A DNA stretch of 44,698 nucleotides from Anseongella ginsenosidimutans (GTDB taxonomy: Bacteria; Bacteroidota; Bacteroidia; Sphingobacteriales; Sphingobacteriaceae), in contig JAJUHF010000012.1 in the NCBI GenBank assembly GCA_029268045.1, positions 1 to 44,698 of the forward strand, read 5' to 3'. Each line of letters starts with the position of its first letter. Position 1 is the stretch's first letter. This document shows positions 8,104 to 16,885 of the stretch, piece after piece. Under the pieces are notes generated by a model. The model saw only the letters and a program-made list of their open reading frames with translations, did not search any database and was not told the DNA's origin. The position numbers were made by a program, and so were the translations under genes.

Positions 8104-11100
8104 TTACAGAGTCAGGTTAACGCCCAGGGAAAAGGTTCGTGGAACCGGGTAGTTGGAATAATCCACGCCGGGAACCAACGCCCCGCTTCCTCCTTTGCCC
8201 ATGTAATTGGTTCCCTCGGGATTCCCTGAAAAATCAGTGATCAGGAGCGCGTTCTGGACATTGAGGTAGAATCGCACGTAACTTATTCCCCGTTCCCCAC
8301 CGATACCCTGAGGCAAGGTGTAGCCCACGGTGAAATTCTTTATCCAGGCGTAGTCGGTTTTTTCGACCGTCAGGGAATGCACGTCGCGATACATCACGCG
8401 ACCCCGCCCGCTGCCGTTGGTGGTGGGCACCAATCCGCTACCGGGGTTCTCTTCGGAACGCCACCGGTCGGCAATGTCCTTTCTCACGTTGAATACCCCG
8501 TCAATGTTTCCGTTGTAATCGTTGGTTGCGTGAATCATTTCCGCCCCCACCGAGCCGACCACCAGGACGCGGAAATCGAAATTCCGGTAGGTGAGGTTAT
8601 TGGTGAGCCCCCAGGTGAAATCCGGGTAAGGATTGCCGATAACGGTGAAATCCAGCCGGGGATTGATCACGCCGTCCCCATCGATATCTTTAAAACGCAT
8701 GTTTCCGGGTACCGCACCGGGGAAGGCAGGTCCTGCTTCCACTTCCTCCCAATTCTGATAAATCCCGTCGTACATATAGCCATACAGCATGGCCAGCGGC
8801 TGACCCACCACCGTGATGTTTGTGGGATTCCCCTCGCTGCTCTGACCCGAGTAGATCGGCGCATTGGAACGTCCCAGGGCCAGTACCTTGTTTCTGTTGA
8901 ATGAAATATTGAAGTTCGAACTCCAGGTAAAATCGGGCTTGACAATATTCTGCGAATTCACGGCCAGCTCGAAGCCGGTATTCTGGACATCGCCGCGGTT
9001 TTCAAGTACCGTTCCGAAGCCCGATGATTGGGGAATTTCCACGTTCAGGAGCAGATCTTCGGTATTCCGTTTGTAATAGTCGGCCGTCACCTGCAGGCGC
9101 TCCTCAAAGAGGCTTAGATCGAGTCCGATATTCAGTTCGCGCATTTTCTCCCAGCCCAGGTAAGGATTACCCAGGGAATTCATGGTCCTTCCGCCGACAA
9201 GAGAACCATTGAGCACGTAATCGGCGGTTCCGATATTACTCATGTACGAATAATTCCCGATATTGAAATTCCCGGAGAAGCCGTAGGACGCACGCAGTTT
9301 CATTTCGTTGACAGCGCGGCTGTTGCGCATAAAATTCTCTTCGGAAAGCCGCCAGGCAAGGGCGAAGGATGGGAACGTGCCCCACCGGTTCTCGGGACCG
9401 AACCGGGAAGATCCATCGCTTCGGACCGTAGCGGTCGCAATGTATTTTTCCTTAAAGCTGTAGTTGGCGCGGGCCAGGTAGGAAATAAGCGCCCACTCGT
9501 GTTTATCCGTTCCGTTGTTGGTGATGGTCGCTGCCCCATTGATGGGCCGGATGTCGTTATCCGGATAATTGTTGCCGGCGACTCCCAGTACTTCTGTATT
9601 CTGGTGCTGCACGGTGTACCCCACCAGCCCGGTAAAGGAGTGCCCGCCGGCGTCGGTAAGTTTATAGGTCAGCGTATTTTCGTTCAGCCAGTTCGTGTAG
9701 CCGCCCCGCCGGTAGGTGGAAAAGGGAATACTGGGCGGAGGCGTGTTTACGTCCCCGATTGTGGATGGCTTGAAATACTCGAAGGCAAACTGCTCCCAGT
9801 CCACGTTGAACGTAGATTTGAATTGCAGGTTATCCAGAATATCGTATTCGGCAAAGGCATTCATGATCAGCCGGGTTGTTTTCGTGTTGTCGGTCACCTC
9901 AGTCAGCAGCATGATGGGGTTGGGCAAGCCGAAGGTGCCCGGGCTCTGAATATAGGGGTTGAGACTGCCATCGGGCAGACGTGCCGGGGGGATTGGGCTG
10001 GCGATCCCGAATGCTTCCGCCCGGCCTTCGCCGCGGGCGCCTCCTTTTTTGGTCGCAAATGTAGGAGCAATACTGGCGCCCACTTTGATCTTTTCTGAAA
10101 TGGTCGCATCCAGGTTGGCCCGGATCGAAAACCGCTCGTAGCCGGTGTTGAGCATGACACCTTCCTGGGAAAGGTAGCCCGCCGAAACATAGGAACGCAC
10201 CGTTTCACTTCCCCCGCTTACGCTTACATTCACTTCGTTTACCGGCGCGGCTTCGGTTACCTCTTCGAACCAATTGGTTCCTTTACCCAATTGTTCGGGA
10301 TAGCGGTAGATTTCGGGAATATCTTCCAGGGTAGGTTCACGGTTCTCTTCGAACCGGATTCTATCCTCAATGGCTTCCTTCCGGAACCGGGCGAATTCTT
10401 CGGCATTCATCAAATTAGGCCGGCCCTGCCTGGGGATGGCCTGGATACCGGTATTCGCCGATACCTGCACCAGCGGTTTACCGGATGTTCCTCTGCGAGT
10501 GGTAATGACCACCACTCCGTTCGCTCCCCTGGACCCGTAAATGGCCGTAGCCGAAGCGTCCTTCAGCACCGAAATGGACTCGATGTCGTTGGGGTTTATG
10601 GTATTCATGGGATTGGACACTTCGGAAGAGGAGGAGGGGATTGCAAAACCGTCTATCACATATAAGGGCTGGCTTCCGGCGCCCACCGCCCCGATTCCCC
10701 TGACCTTGATCTGAGGCCCACCGCCTGGTATTCCATTGGAGGAACTGATCTGTACCCCGGCCAACTGACCGGACAATGCTTGGTCCACTCCGGTCACGAC
10801 CTGCCCCTCGATATTGGCCATTTTAATGGGAGCGATGGAACCGGTCACATCCTGTGCGCGCTGGCTTCCGTAACCCACCACCACCACCTGTTCAAGCGAG
10901 GCTACGTCCTGAGATAGCAGTACCGTAATGGGCGTTCCGTTTTCTGCGTTTACTTCTTTGGTCAGGTATCCCAGAGAAGAAAAAACCAGCGTGGCACGGG
11001 GTTGATCCCCCGGAAGCTGAAAATTCCCGTCGGCGTCTGTGCCCACGGCCACTTGGGTACCTTTGATGGTTACGGAGACCGCAGGAATGGGGTCTCCACT

Positions 11101-11229
11101 GAGACTATCGGTTACTTTACCCAAGAACCCTTGTTCCTGGGCATTTGATAAGGTAGAAAACAGACAGGTGGCCCATACCAATAGGAGACGGCCAGCCCAT
11201 CTGTGGATGGAGCTGTTTTTTTTGATCAT
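8104..11229 (-). CDS. SusC/RagA TonB-dependent transporter, pair 1 (no STN domain)
   Basis: This 1041-residue outer-membrane transporter has a signal peptide to about residue 30 (SNA/QEQ), a carboxypeptidase-regulatory-like domain at about 35-108, the VVVVGYG signature at 116-121, a plug to about 247 (VRGIG, YGSRGANGVVVITT) and a long beta-barrel ending FSLGVNLTL. It lacks the STN signalling domain found in three other SusC proteins of the window, and has no FecR neighbour. Control is therefore expected through its upstream region, which carries an inverted repeat and a tandem motif. The ligand cannot be predicted. Confidence 0.94.
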   Translation of the reverse strand: MIKKNSSIHRWAGRLLLVWATCLFSTLSNAQEQGFLGKVTDSLSGDPIPAVSVTIKGTQVAVGTDADGNFQLPGDQPRATLVFSSLGYLTKEVNAENGTPITVLLSQDVASLEQVVVVGYGSQRAQDVTGSIAPIKMANIEGQVVTGVDQALSGQLAGVQISSSNGIPGGGPQIKVRGIGAVGAGSQPLYVIDGFAIPSSSSEVSNPMNTINPNDIESISVLKDASATAIYGSRGANGVVVITTRRGTSGKPLVQVSANTGIQAIPRQGRPNLMNAEEFARFRKEAIEDRIRFEENREPTLEDIPEIYRYPEQLGKGTNWFEEVTEAAPVNEVNVSVSGGSETVRSYVSAGYLSQEGVMLNTGYERFSIRANLDATISEKIKVGASIAPTFATKKGGARGEGRAEAFGIASPIPPARLPDGSLNPYIQSPGTFGLPNPIMLLTEVTDNTKTTRLIMNAFAEYDILDNLQFKSTFNVDWEQFAFEYFKPSTIGDVNTPPPSIPFSTYRRGGYTNWLNENTLTYKLTDAGGHSFTGLVGYTVQHQNTEVLGVAGNNYPDNDIRPINGAATITNNGTDKHEWALISYLARANYSFKEKYIATATVRSDGSSRFGPENRWGTFPSFALAWRLSEENFMRNSRAVNEMKLRASYGFSGNFNIGNYSYMSNIGTADYVLNGSLVGGRTMNSLGNPYLGWEKMRELNIGLDLSLFEERLQVTADYYKRNTEDLLLNVEIPQSSGFGTVLENRGDVQNTGFELAVNSQNIVKPDFTWSSNFNISFNRNKVLALGRSNAPIYSGQSSEGNPTNITVVGQPLAMLYGYMYDGIYQNWEEVEAGPAFPGAVPGNMRFKDIDGDGVINPRLDFTVIGNPYPDFTWGLTNNLTYRNFDFRVLVVGSVGAEMIHATNDYNGNIDGVFNVRKDIADRWRSEENPGSGLVPTTNGSGRGRVMYRDVHSLTVEKTDYAWIKNFTVGYTLPQGIGGERGISYVRFYLNVQNALLITDFSGNPEGTNYMGKGGSGALVPGVDYSNYPVPRTFSLGVNLTL

Positions 11230-11243
11230 GATAGCAAAGACGT

Positions 11244-11310
11244 TTAAGTATGTGTAGCTCCAAAGTAGGAAACATACTTAATCCAACTGTCCTGCAGGAT
11301 ACTGCAGGAT
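11244..11310 (-). promoter_or_regulatory. Promoter/operator region of SusCD pair 1
   Basis: A perfect 10 bp inverted repeat, TTAAGTATGT at 11244-11253 and ACATACTTAA at 11272-11281, flanks an 18-base spacer. On the minus strand the spacer holds TACTTTGG, close to the Bacteroidota -7 box, with TTG about 16 bases upstream. Further upstream CTGCAGGAT occurs twice in tandem (11292-11300 and 11302-11310). The arrangement looks like a repressor site over the promoter plus a second factor site, or a 5' leader hairpin. Confidence 0.5.
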
Positions 11311-11392
11311 GGAAAAAATCATGACCAATAAGAACCCCCTTACGCCATTCATAAGGCGGAATTCCTGGCAGCAGCAGGTCTTTTACTTCCAG

Positions 11393-11851
11393 TTAAAGCG
11401 TAAGGGCATCGCGCAGCAAACGGCCCTTTTCGTTAAAATAAAGGTATTTTTTCTGAAACTGATTTTTTTCCACGGTAAGCCGGTATTGCACGCCTTTGGC
11501 AGGTGTGTCGTAAATCTCGGCGGCGGTTACCTCCCAACCCTCGACATATTTGCTTTTATCCAGTCCATCCTTTACTTCCTGCGGCAGGTCGTCGGGGTCG
11601 ATGGCATAAATGGTATGCTGCCATTTTCCTTTGGAGGAATACATGCACGTATAGCTGGTGTCGTTCAGTTCAAACTCCACCATTACCCGAACCAGCTGGT
11701 TTTGTATGGTAAACTCTTCAATTCCCGGATACCGCTCCATGACATCCTCTTTTACCCGCGCTTCCACTTCTTCTGAAGATTGCGCGACAGCCTGGAATGA
11801 GATACCTGTGATCACTAAAACAAGCAGGGTTTTTATGGCGTTCTTGAACAT
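11393..11851 (-). CDS. Secreted PepSY-like (BLIP-like) small protein
   Basis: This 152-residue protein has a signal peptide cleaved after AVAQ (about residue 24). The mature part has two similar beta-rich halves beginning EEVEARVKEDVMERYPGIEEF and LPQEVKDGLDKSKYVEG, the layout of the PepSY-like family once called putative beta-lactamase-inhibitor-like. Such proteins are periplasmic and of unknown function in Bacteroidota. It is a single gene, read toward SusCD pair 1 but separated from it by 163 bases that contain the pair 1 promoter. Confidence 0.7.
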   Translation of the reverse strand: MFKNAIKTLLVLVITGISFQAVAQSSEEVEARVKEDVMERYPGIEEFTIQNQLVRVMVEFELNDTSYTCMYSSKGKWQHTIYAIDPDDLPQEVKDGLDKSKYVEGWEVTAAEIYDTPAKGVQYRLTVEKNQFQKKYLYFNEKGRLLRDALTL

Positions 11852-11874
11852 AACAGGAGGTTTTGTTATTTTTG
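11844..11874 (+). promoter_or_regulatory. Consensus Bacteroidota promoter for the 54-residue peptide gene
   Basis: TTG at 11844-11846, a 20-base spacer, and TATTTTTG at 11867-11874 give an exact match to TTG-N19-21-TAnnTTTG. Transcription would begin near 11881, about a dozen bases before the ATG at 11893. The -33 element overlaps the first codons of the divergent PepSY-like gene. Confidence 0.65.
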
Positions 11875-11892
11875 CTGCTAAATTAAGAAATC

Positions 11893-12057
11893 ATGGTGAA
11901 TCTATTGCTTGAAATTCCAGCTCCACCTTATATTATCGTTCCGGCTGTTACTTTTACCGGTCTGATCTTTCCGATCTGCGTGATTCTTTATTTTGAGGCA
12001 CAGCGAAGAAAGGAAATCAGGGAAGAGAAGGAAAAAGGCCATTCTGCCCACCACTGA
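11893..12057 (+). CDS. 54-residue single-pass membrane peptide
   Basis: This short gene encodes MVNLLLEIPAPPYIIVPAVT, then a hydrophobic stretch through FPICVILYF (about residues 13-35), then a highly charged tail (EAQRRKEIREEKEKG) ending in SAHH. The shape is typical of small inner-membrane proteins with a cytoplasmic tail. A perfect consensus promoter ends 19 bases upstream. It is divergent from the PepSY-like gene and converges on the desaturase gene with 22 bases between their stops. No function is known to me. Confidence 0.6.
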   Translation: MVNLLLEIPAPPYIIVPAVTFTGLIFPICVILYFEAQRRKEIREEKEKGHSAHH

Positions 12058-12079
12058 CCGTCCGCTTCCCGCGCTTGCC

Positions 12080-12811
12080 TTAGGCGACCTTCCGCAAGCG
12101 GATAATGCGCATGTAATGCATTAACTTCATTACCGGATATACGGGATCGATCTCAAACCAACGCTTCGAAAACTTGGGGCTGTTGGGATGTTTGTGATGA
12201 TTGTTCTGAAACAGTTCTCCCAGCATGGCGAAGCCCCAGGGCGTCGTATTTTTGGAATGATCGTGGTTATCGTAATTGGAATAACCGTACTTATGTCCGC
12301 ACCAATTGACGATAGCACCCTGTACCGGGCCCATCAAATAGTGAATGGGAAGCAAGAGGAACATCCACCAATGGGTGGCATACACAATGTAAAAGACCGT
12401 ATAAGCTACTCCGAAGCTCACCCGTGAAACCCAGTGATCCCCCAGACGGTCAATCAAAGGCCAGGTCGGGTAATCGATATCAAATGCCCGCTCAGGCTTG
12501 ACCTTGTGGTTCACGTAATCGTTATAAATCTTCCGCGTCTGCCACATCATGGAAAAAACGTCCTTAAAAAAGTGGGGCGAATGCGGGTCCTTTTCCGTAT
12601 CGCTGTAGGCATGGTGCATACGGTGCATAATTCCGTACGCACGGGGATTCAGAAAGGAGGCTCCCTGGAAAAACCATGTACAGAAGTAAAAGAATTTCTC
12701 CCAGAAGGGGTTGGCATTGAACATCTTATGGGAGGCGTATCGGTGTAGGAAGAATGTTTGGAAAAACAGGGATACAAACCAATGTATCAGAAAGAAATAC
12801 AATATAATCAC
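12080..12811 (-). CDS. Fatty-acid desaturase (acyl-CoA/acyl-lipid delta-9 type)
   Basis: This 243-residue integral membrane di-iron enzyme should introduce a double bond in fatty acyl chains. The three histidine boxes are visible: HRYASH at 23-28, HRMHH at 63-67 and NNHHKH at 203-208, with a further histidine group HDHSKN near 183. Four hydrophobic segments surround them. The start is GTG at 12811, since the upstream ATG is out of frame and stops at once. It has its own strong promoter, so it is independent of the neighbouring uptake genes. It is slightly shorter than many desaturases but complete in its motifs. Confidence 0.9.
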   Translation of the reverse strand: MIILYFFLIHWFVSLFFQTFFLHRYASHKMFNANPFWEKFFYFCTWFFQGASFLNPRAYGIMHRMHHAYSDTEKDPHSPHFFKDVFSMMWQTRKIYNDYVNHKVKPERAFDIDYPTWPLIDRLGDHWVSRVSFGVAYTVFYIVYATHWWMFLLLPIHYLMGPVQGAIVNWCGHKYGYSNYDNHDHSKNTTPWGFAMLGELFQNNHHKHPNSPKFSKRWFEIDPVYPVMKLMHYMRIIRLRKVA

Positions 12812-12838
12812 GACCTATTCATTAAAATTCAAATTGTA

Positions 12839-12870
12839 CAAAGGTAAATATAAACCGGGCAGAATGCCAA
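12839..12870 (-). promoter_or_regulatory. Consensus promoter of the desaturase gene
   Basis: On the minus strand TTG (12868-12870), a 21-base spacer and TACCTTTG (12839-12846) match the Bacteroidota consensus exactly. Transcription would start about 25 bases before the GTG. Confidence 0.7.
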
Positions 12871-12882
12871 TTTTCCGCCCGG
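12855..12882 (-). terminator. Inverted repeat between sulfatase and desaturase genes
   Basis: CCGGGC at 12855-12860 pairs with GCCCGG at 12877-12882 around a 16-base loop, and on the minus strand TTTATATTT follows. It may end sulfatase transcripts. Because it straddles the -33 box of the desaturase promoter it may instead be an operator. Confidence 0.4.
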
Positions 12883-12935
12883 GTATTTGAACTTGTTACA
12901 AAGCAAACCGGCTGACAGTAAACAAATTGTGCCTT

Positions 12936-15206
12936 TTATTTAGCGCTAGGGATTTTATGGAAATAGGCCTGTTTCGAGCTTCCGGCCGGGTGCAAACCAC
13001 GGAGCTCGGCACCTGTCTCAATCGCTAGATCCGCTTCGATGATATCAACACCTTCCCCGATCAGATTTTGGTAAATCCGACGGTCGCCTTCGAGATACTT
13101 CCGGTCGTAGATGCGCGAGCTTCCCACCACGCACATTGCCCCCTTTTGATGGATCAGCTGATAAATTCCGCGGTTTTCGGGTCGTTCATGACCCACAAAG
13201 GCAATGATGTTTTCCCAGGGAACGCCCGTGCTGTCAAATTCCGCTGCCTTGGCGGCATGAGGAATCATCACCTCCATCATCAACTTGCTATTGAGCTCGA
13301 AACATCTTTTAGCGTCCTGGTAACTATAAACGATTAACATGGCATGGGATTCCGCATTCATCCTGGTAACCAGTCGGGCCCGCGCTTCCATGGGCACATC
13401 CTTTTGATCCAGTACCAGAACCGTTTTTCCCCTGGCCCACTGAAGGGCTTCTTCAAGTGAAGGGATTCGGTACGGCGTAAGATTGCCTTCGGTGTCTTTC
13501 AGCCTCAGTTTCTGCAATTCCTCCCAGGTATGATCGGCGACCTTTCCGGTGCCGTTGGTGGTACGGTCCAGCGTCGCATCATGCATCAGCACGATGACAC
13601 TATCCCGGGTATAGCGGGGATCTACTTCCAGGATGGCCGGGGTATGCCTCAACGTGTTTTCAAAGGTTGCTATGCAATTTTCGGGAAAACCGGGCCGGGC
13701 TCCGCCCCGATGCGCGCTTACCAGAGGTACCCGGTCGGTCGTATATCGGAAAAAATCTTTCAGCTTGTCCGGAGAATCAATCCGGATCACGTGCAGACTG
13801 TCTGCGTAGGGAAAGAAGATGGCGGGAGAAGAGGCTTCCCGCATGATGCGGTTTGCTTTTTTAACCAGGTCGGGGTAGTCGGCGCTGAGGTCGTGTTTCT
13901 CGCCGGGATCGGTACTCAGGTCGTACAGGGCAAGCGTTTCGGTCTCCCCGACGGAAATTCCGGTTTTAACGGCTTTCCATTTACCCATGCGGACAGCCTG
14001 ACTTTCCAGCCAGTTCCGGGGGCGTGTATTGTCTTCCCGATACCAGTTCCAATTGTATGCATAATATTCCCAATACAGGAACCCGTGCGTTTTTCCTTCC
14101 TTCCCAAACAGTTCGGGTAACAACGACAGGCCGTCGGTATGTTCGGGGAGAGGAAGGCCGGCCGCTTCACAAAGGGTGGGAAGCAGATCCCAGGCCGCGG
14201 CCACGCGGTCGCTGACCGTTCCCGGGGCAATCCGGCCCGGCCAGCTTGCAATAAGCGGCACCCGGATGCCGCCCTCGTAAAGATCCCGTTTTGCTCCACG
14301 GAACGGTCCGTTACTTTGAAAGAAGTCGGCAAAAGCCGGGTTTGCTCCGTTGTCACTGGTAAACAGGATCAAGGTATTTTCATCCTTCCCCATTTCTTTC
14401 AAGCGCCGGGTGATCCGGCCAATATCGCGGTCCAGACGGGTGATCATGGCCGCGTAATTCCTGAATTTCCGGGGCCAGCCCGTTTCCGTGTAGGGCGTGT
14501 CATCGGGTACGACGTGCTCTCCGTGCGGAATGGTAAAGGGCAGATACAGGAAAAAGGGCTGTTCTTTTTGTTCCCCGATATACGCCAGGGTCTTCTCGAC
14601 AAAGAGGTCGTGGCTGTAACTTCCACGGCTGGTTCCCTGATTGCGTGGCAGCGGAACCTTTACTTCGTTCTCGTATAAATGCGGCGGGTAATAGTTATGC
14701 GCACTGATTTGGTCAAGATAACAAAAGGAATAATCGAATCCCTGCGTGTTGGGGCCCTGGCCGGGACTGCCAATGCCCCATTTGCCGATCACCGCCGTGC
14801 GATAACCGGCCTCGCGCAGGTACTCGGCAATGGTTTTTGTCGAATCGGGAATGGACAGGTCGCCTTCGGGATACCCGGTATCAAAGTTGCCTTTGATGAA
14901 GGTATGACCGGTATGCATCCCGGTCAGTAAACTTTCCCTTGACGGTGCACACACCGTGCTTCCAGAGTAAAAGGAGGTGAACCGCATGCCGGTGCCGGCC
15001 AAGGAGTCGAGGAATCGAGTCCGGATCAGCTGTTGTCCATAACATCCCAGATCACCATACCCTAAATCGTCGGCAACGATAAGAATGATGTTAGGCGGGC
15101 GGTCCCCGGCTCGTCCAAGCCCGGAGGGGTCCGCCTTGGCCGGGAAAAAGCCGATCAGAAAATACAGGACAAACCCTACAACTTTTATCGGTTTCAAATA
15201 GTTCAT
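12936..15206 (-). CDS. Fused sulfatase and glycerophosphodiester phosphodiesterase
   Basis: This 756-residue exported protein joins two hydrolases. After a signal peptide (to about 25) comes a type I sulfatase at about 37-470: metal ligands D46/D47, the formylglycine motif CAPSR at 86-90 with C86 as the residue to be matured, K142, TSDN at 283-286 and K306. From about 493 a GDPD domain follows: HRGG with H499, PEN at 508-510, EVD with E527 and D529, and H542/D543, matching GlpQ-type spacing. Both active sites look intact. GDPD enzymes release glycerol-3-phosphate from glycerophosphodiesters. It is the last gene of the sigma/FecR/SusCD operon, 11 bases after SusD. The sulfatase-maturing enzyme is not in the window. 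Confidence 0.92.
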   Translation of the reverse strand: MNYLKPIKVVGFVLYFLIGFFPAKADPSGLGRAGDRPPNIILIVADDLGYGDLGCYGQQLIRTRFLDSLAGTGMRFTSFYSGSTVCAPSRESLLTGMHTGHTFIKGNFDTGYPEGDLSIPDSTKTIAEYLREAGYRTAVIGKWGIGSPGQGPNTQGFDYSFCYLDQISAHNYYPPHLYENEVKVPLPRNQGTSRGSYSHDLFVEKTLAYIGEQKEQPFFLYLPFTIPHGEHVVPDDTPYTETGWPRKFRNYAAMITRLDRDIGRITRRLKEMGKDENTLILFTSDNGANPAFADFFQSNGPFRGAKRDLYEGGIRVPLIASWPGRIAPGTVSDRVAAAWDLLPTLCEAAGLPLPEHTDGLSLLPELFGKEGKTHGFLYWEYYAYNWNWYREDNTRPRNWLESQAVRMGKWKAVKTGISVGETETLALYDLSTDPGEKHDLSADYPDLVKKANRIMREASSPAIFFPYADSLHVIRIDSPDKLKDFFRYTTDRVPLVSAHRGGARPGFPENCIATFENTLRHTPAILEVDPRYTRDSVIVLMHDATLDRTTNGTGKVADHTWEELQKLRLKDTEGNLTPYRIPSLEEALQWARGKTVLVLDQKDVPMEARARLVTRMNAESHAMLIVYSYQDAKRCFELNSKLMMEVMIPHAAKAAEFDSTGVPWENIIAFVGHERPENRGIYQLIHQKGAMCVVGSSRIYDRKYLEGDRRIYQNLIGEGVDIIEADLAIETGAELRGLHPAGSSKQAYFHKIPSAK

Positions 15207-15217
15207 TTCAGAAACGG

Positions 15218-16864
15218 TCAGTAATTCGGATTTTGTTCAAGCTCGGGATTTTGATCTATGGCATCCTGCGGGATGGGCATCCGGTAATTTTTGGACGGAT
15301 CAAACCGGATGGTGCTGCCACCGGCTTCAATACGCTCGTAAATCAGGGCACCGCCCGATTCGGTGATCTTCATGGCATGGAGCGGTTTATTGAATACCTC
15401 TTCTGCGATCCGCCAGCGCCAAAGATCGTATAACCGTTTCCCCTCAAAAGCCAGTTCGACTCTCCGTTCCCTTCGGATGCGCTCGCGCATGCCCTGCTGG
15501 TCCAGTCCCTCCGGCAGGGCCGGTAATCCCGCTCTTTCACGCACCTTGTTCATGGCCTGATATACACTGGCGTCGGGTCCCGCCACTTCATTTTGAGCTT
15601 CGGCATAGTTCAGCAATACTTCCGCGTATCGGAACACAATGCTGTTACTGCCTCCGGTCTGGTTATCCAGATTCTCTCTTCCGGGCACAACCGTCGGGTC
15701 CAGCATTTTTTTAATAAAATACCCCGTTCTGCCCTTGCCGCCGGACCCCGAGGGATCCAGCTCATTCCGGTTGTTCGGAATACCCAAACGCGTATAAATG
15801 GGGCCGCCGCGCCACTCGGAACCGTCGTAAATAATGCTTGCATAGAAGCGGCTGTCCCGGTTCTCATACGGTGCAGCCGGATCGTAAACCGTCGAACCCT
15901 CGTCGGCTGTTTTCCCATCCAGGTATTCATAGCAATCCACCAGATCCTGCGTGGGATTCACCGCGCCCCAGCCGAAGCCATCTGCTACCAGGGGGGCAGT
16001 CCAATAGGTATCCCGACTGTGGCCCTTGATGTAAGGCGCATACTGCACGTCAAAAATAACTTCCGGATTATTTTCGTTTTCGGGATAGAAAAGCGCTCCG
16101 TAATCGGGGAACAGCTCGTATACCCCCAGCTCCATGATGGTCCGGTGCGTAGCGGCGGCTTCGTCGAACAGACCGGCATAAAGTTCGGTTTCCCCTTTCA
16201 GGGCAAGGGCCGCTCCGCGTGTGGCCCGCCCCAGATCCTGCGGCGCCAGGGTCTCGGGCAAATCGGCAGCAGCCTGTTCACATTCGTCCCGGATGAATTC
16301 CACGCATGCCTCATAAGTAGCTCTTGGGAAGGCGATGTTTTCGTCTTCATTACGATTCAGCACCTCGGTAATCAGCGGAACGCCTCCGTACAGATCTACC
16401 AGGGATTTATAGAAATAAGCCCGCAGGAACCGCGCCTGTGCCAGCATGCTGGTCGTGGTTGCCTCGTCGAAGCCCGCTCCGGCCACCTTTTCCAAAAACA
16501 GGTTGCATTTTCGGATGTTCTCATACATCCGCTCCCAATGGGGGCCGAATATGGGGTTGGAAGGGCCGTAGGTGCCGTTGGCGAAAAGCTGGTAGGAAGG
16601 GATTCCGGCGATGTTCCCGCTGAGCGAATTATCCGTGTAATTATCCAGGGGATCATTCCCGATCTGCATGGGCACATTGGTCCACAGGTCGGGCCAGGGA
16701 CCCGGGTTGAGGCTATTGTAGATGTCATTTAAAAACAGATTTGCATTATCCGGCGTGCGCCACACGTCGGCGTCGGTCAGCTGGTCACTTGGATTCACCT
16801 CAATGGCCCGCTCACAGGCTATAAAAAGAAAAACTGCCGGTAATATATAGACGATCTTCTGCAT
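15218..16864 (-). CDS. SusD/RagB lipoprotein, pair 2
   Basis: This 548-residue surface lipoprotein (lipid cysteine 17 in FLFIAC) has the SusD pattern: LTDADVWRTPDNANLFLNDIY near the N-terminus, the helix LRAYFYKSLVDLYGGVPLI, VFRYAEVLLNYAEAQNE, then RRERRVELAFEGKRLYDLWRW, and the classic ending LEQNPNY. It sits between SusC (21 bases upstream) and the sulfatase-GDPD gene, so its ligand is probably the substrate of that enzyme. Confidence 0.94.
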   Translation of the reverse strand: MQKIVYILPAVFLFIACERAIEVNPSDQLTDADVWRTPDNANLFLNDIYNSLNPGPWPDLWTNVPMQIGNDPLDNYTDNSLSGNIAGIPSYQLFANGTYGPSNPIFGPHWERMYENIRKCNLFLEKVAGAGFDEATTTSMLAQARFLRAYFYKSLVDLYGGVPLITEVLNRNEDENIAFPRATYEACVEFIRDECEQAAADLPETLAPQDLGRATRGAALALKGETELYAGLFDEAAATHRTIMELGVYELFPDYGALFYPENENNPEVIFDVQYAPYIKGHSRDTYWTAPLVADGFGWGAVNPTQDLVDCYEYLDGKTADEGSTVYDPAAPYENRDSRFYASIIYDGSEWRGGPIYTRLGIPNNRNELDPSGSGGKGRTGYFIKKMLDPTVVPGRENLDNQTGGSNSIVFRYAEVLLNYAEAQNEVAGPDASVYQAMNKVRERAGLPALPEGLDQQGMRERIRRERRVELAFEGKRLYDLWRWRIAEEVFNKPLHAMKITESGGALIYERIEAGGSTIRFDPSKNYRMPIPQDAIDQNPELEQNPNY

Positions 16865-16885
16865 GATGCTGAATTTTTGAATGCA

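Noticed and set aside
9499-10098. Long antisense open frames inside the SusC and SusD genes
   Set aside because: They lie opposite strong family members, lack starts and likeness, and reflect the GC-rich codon pattern of the real genes.
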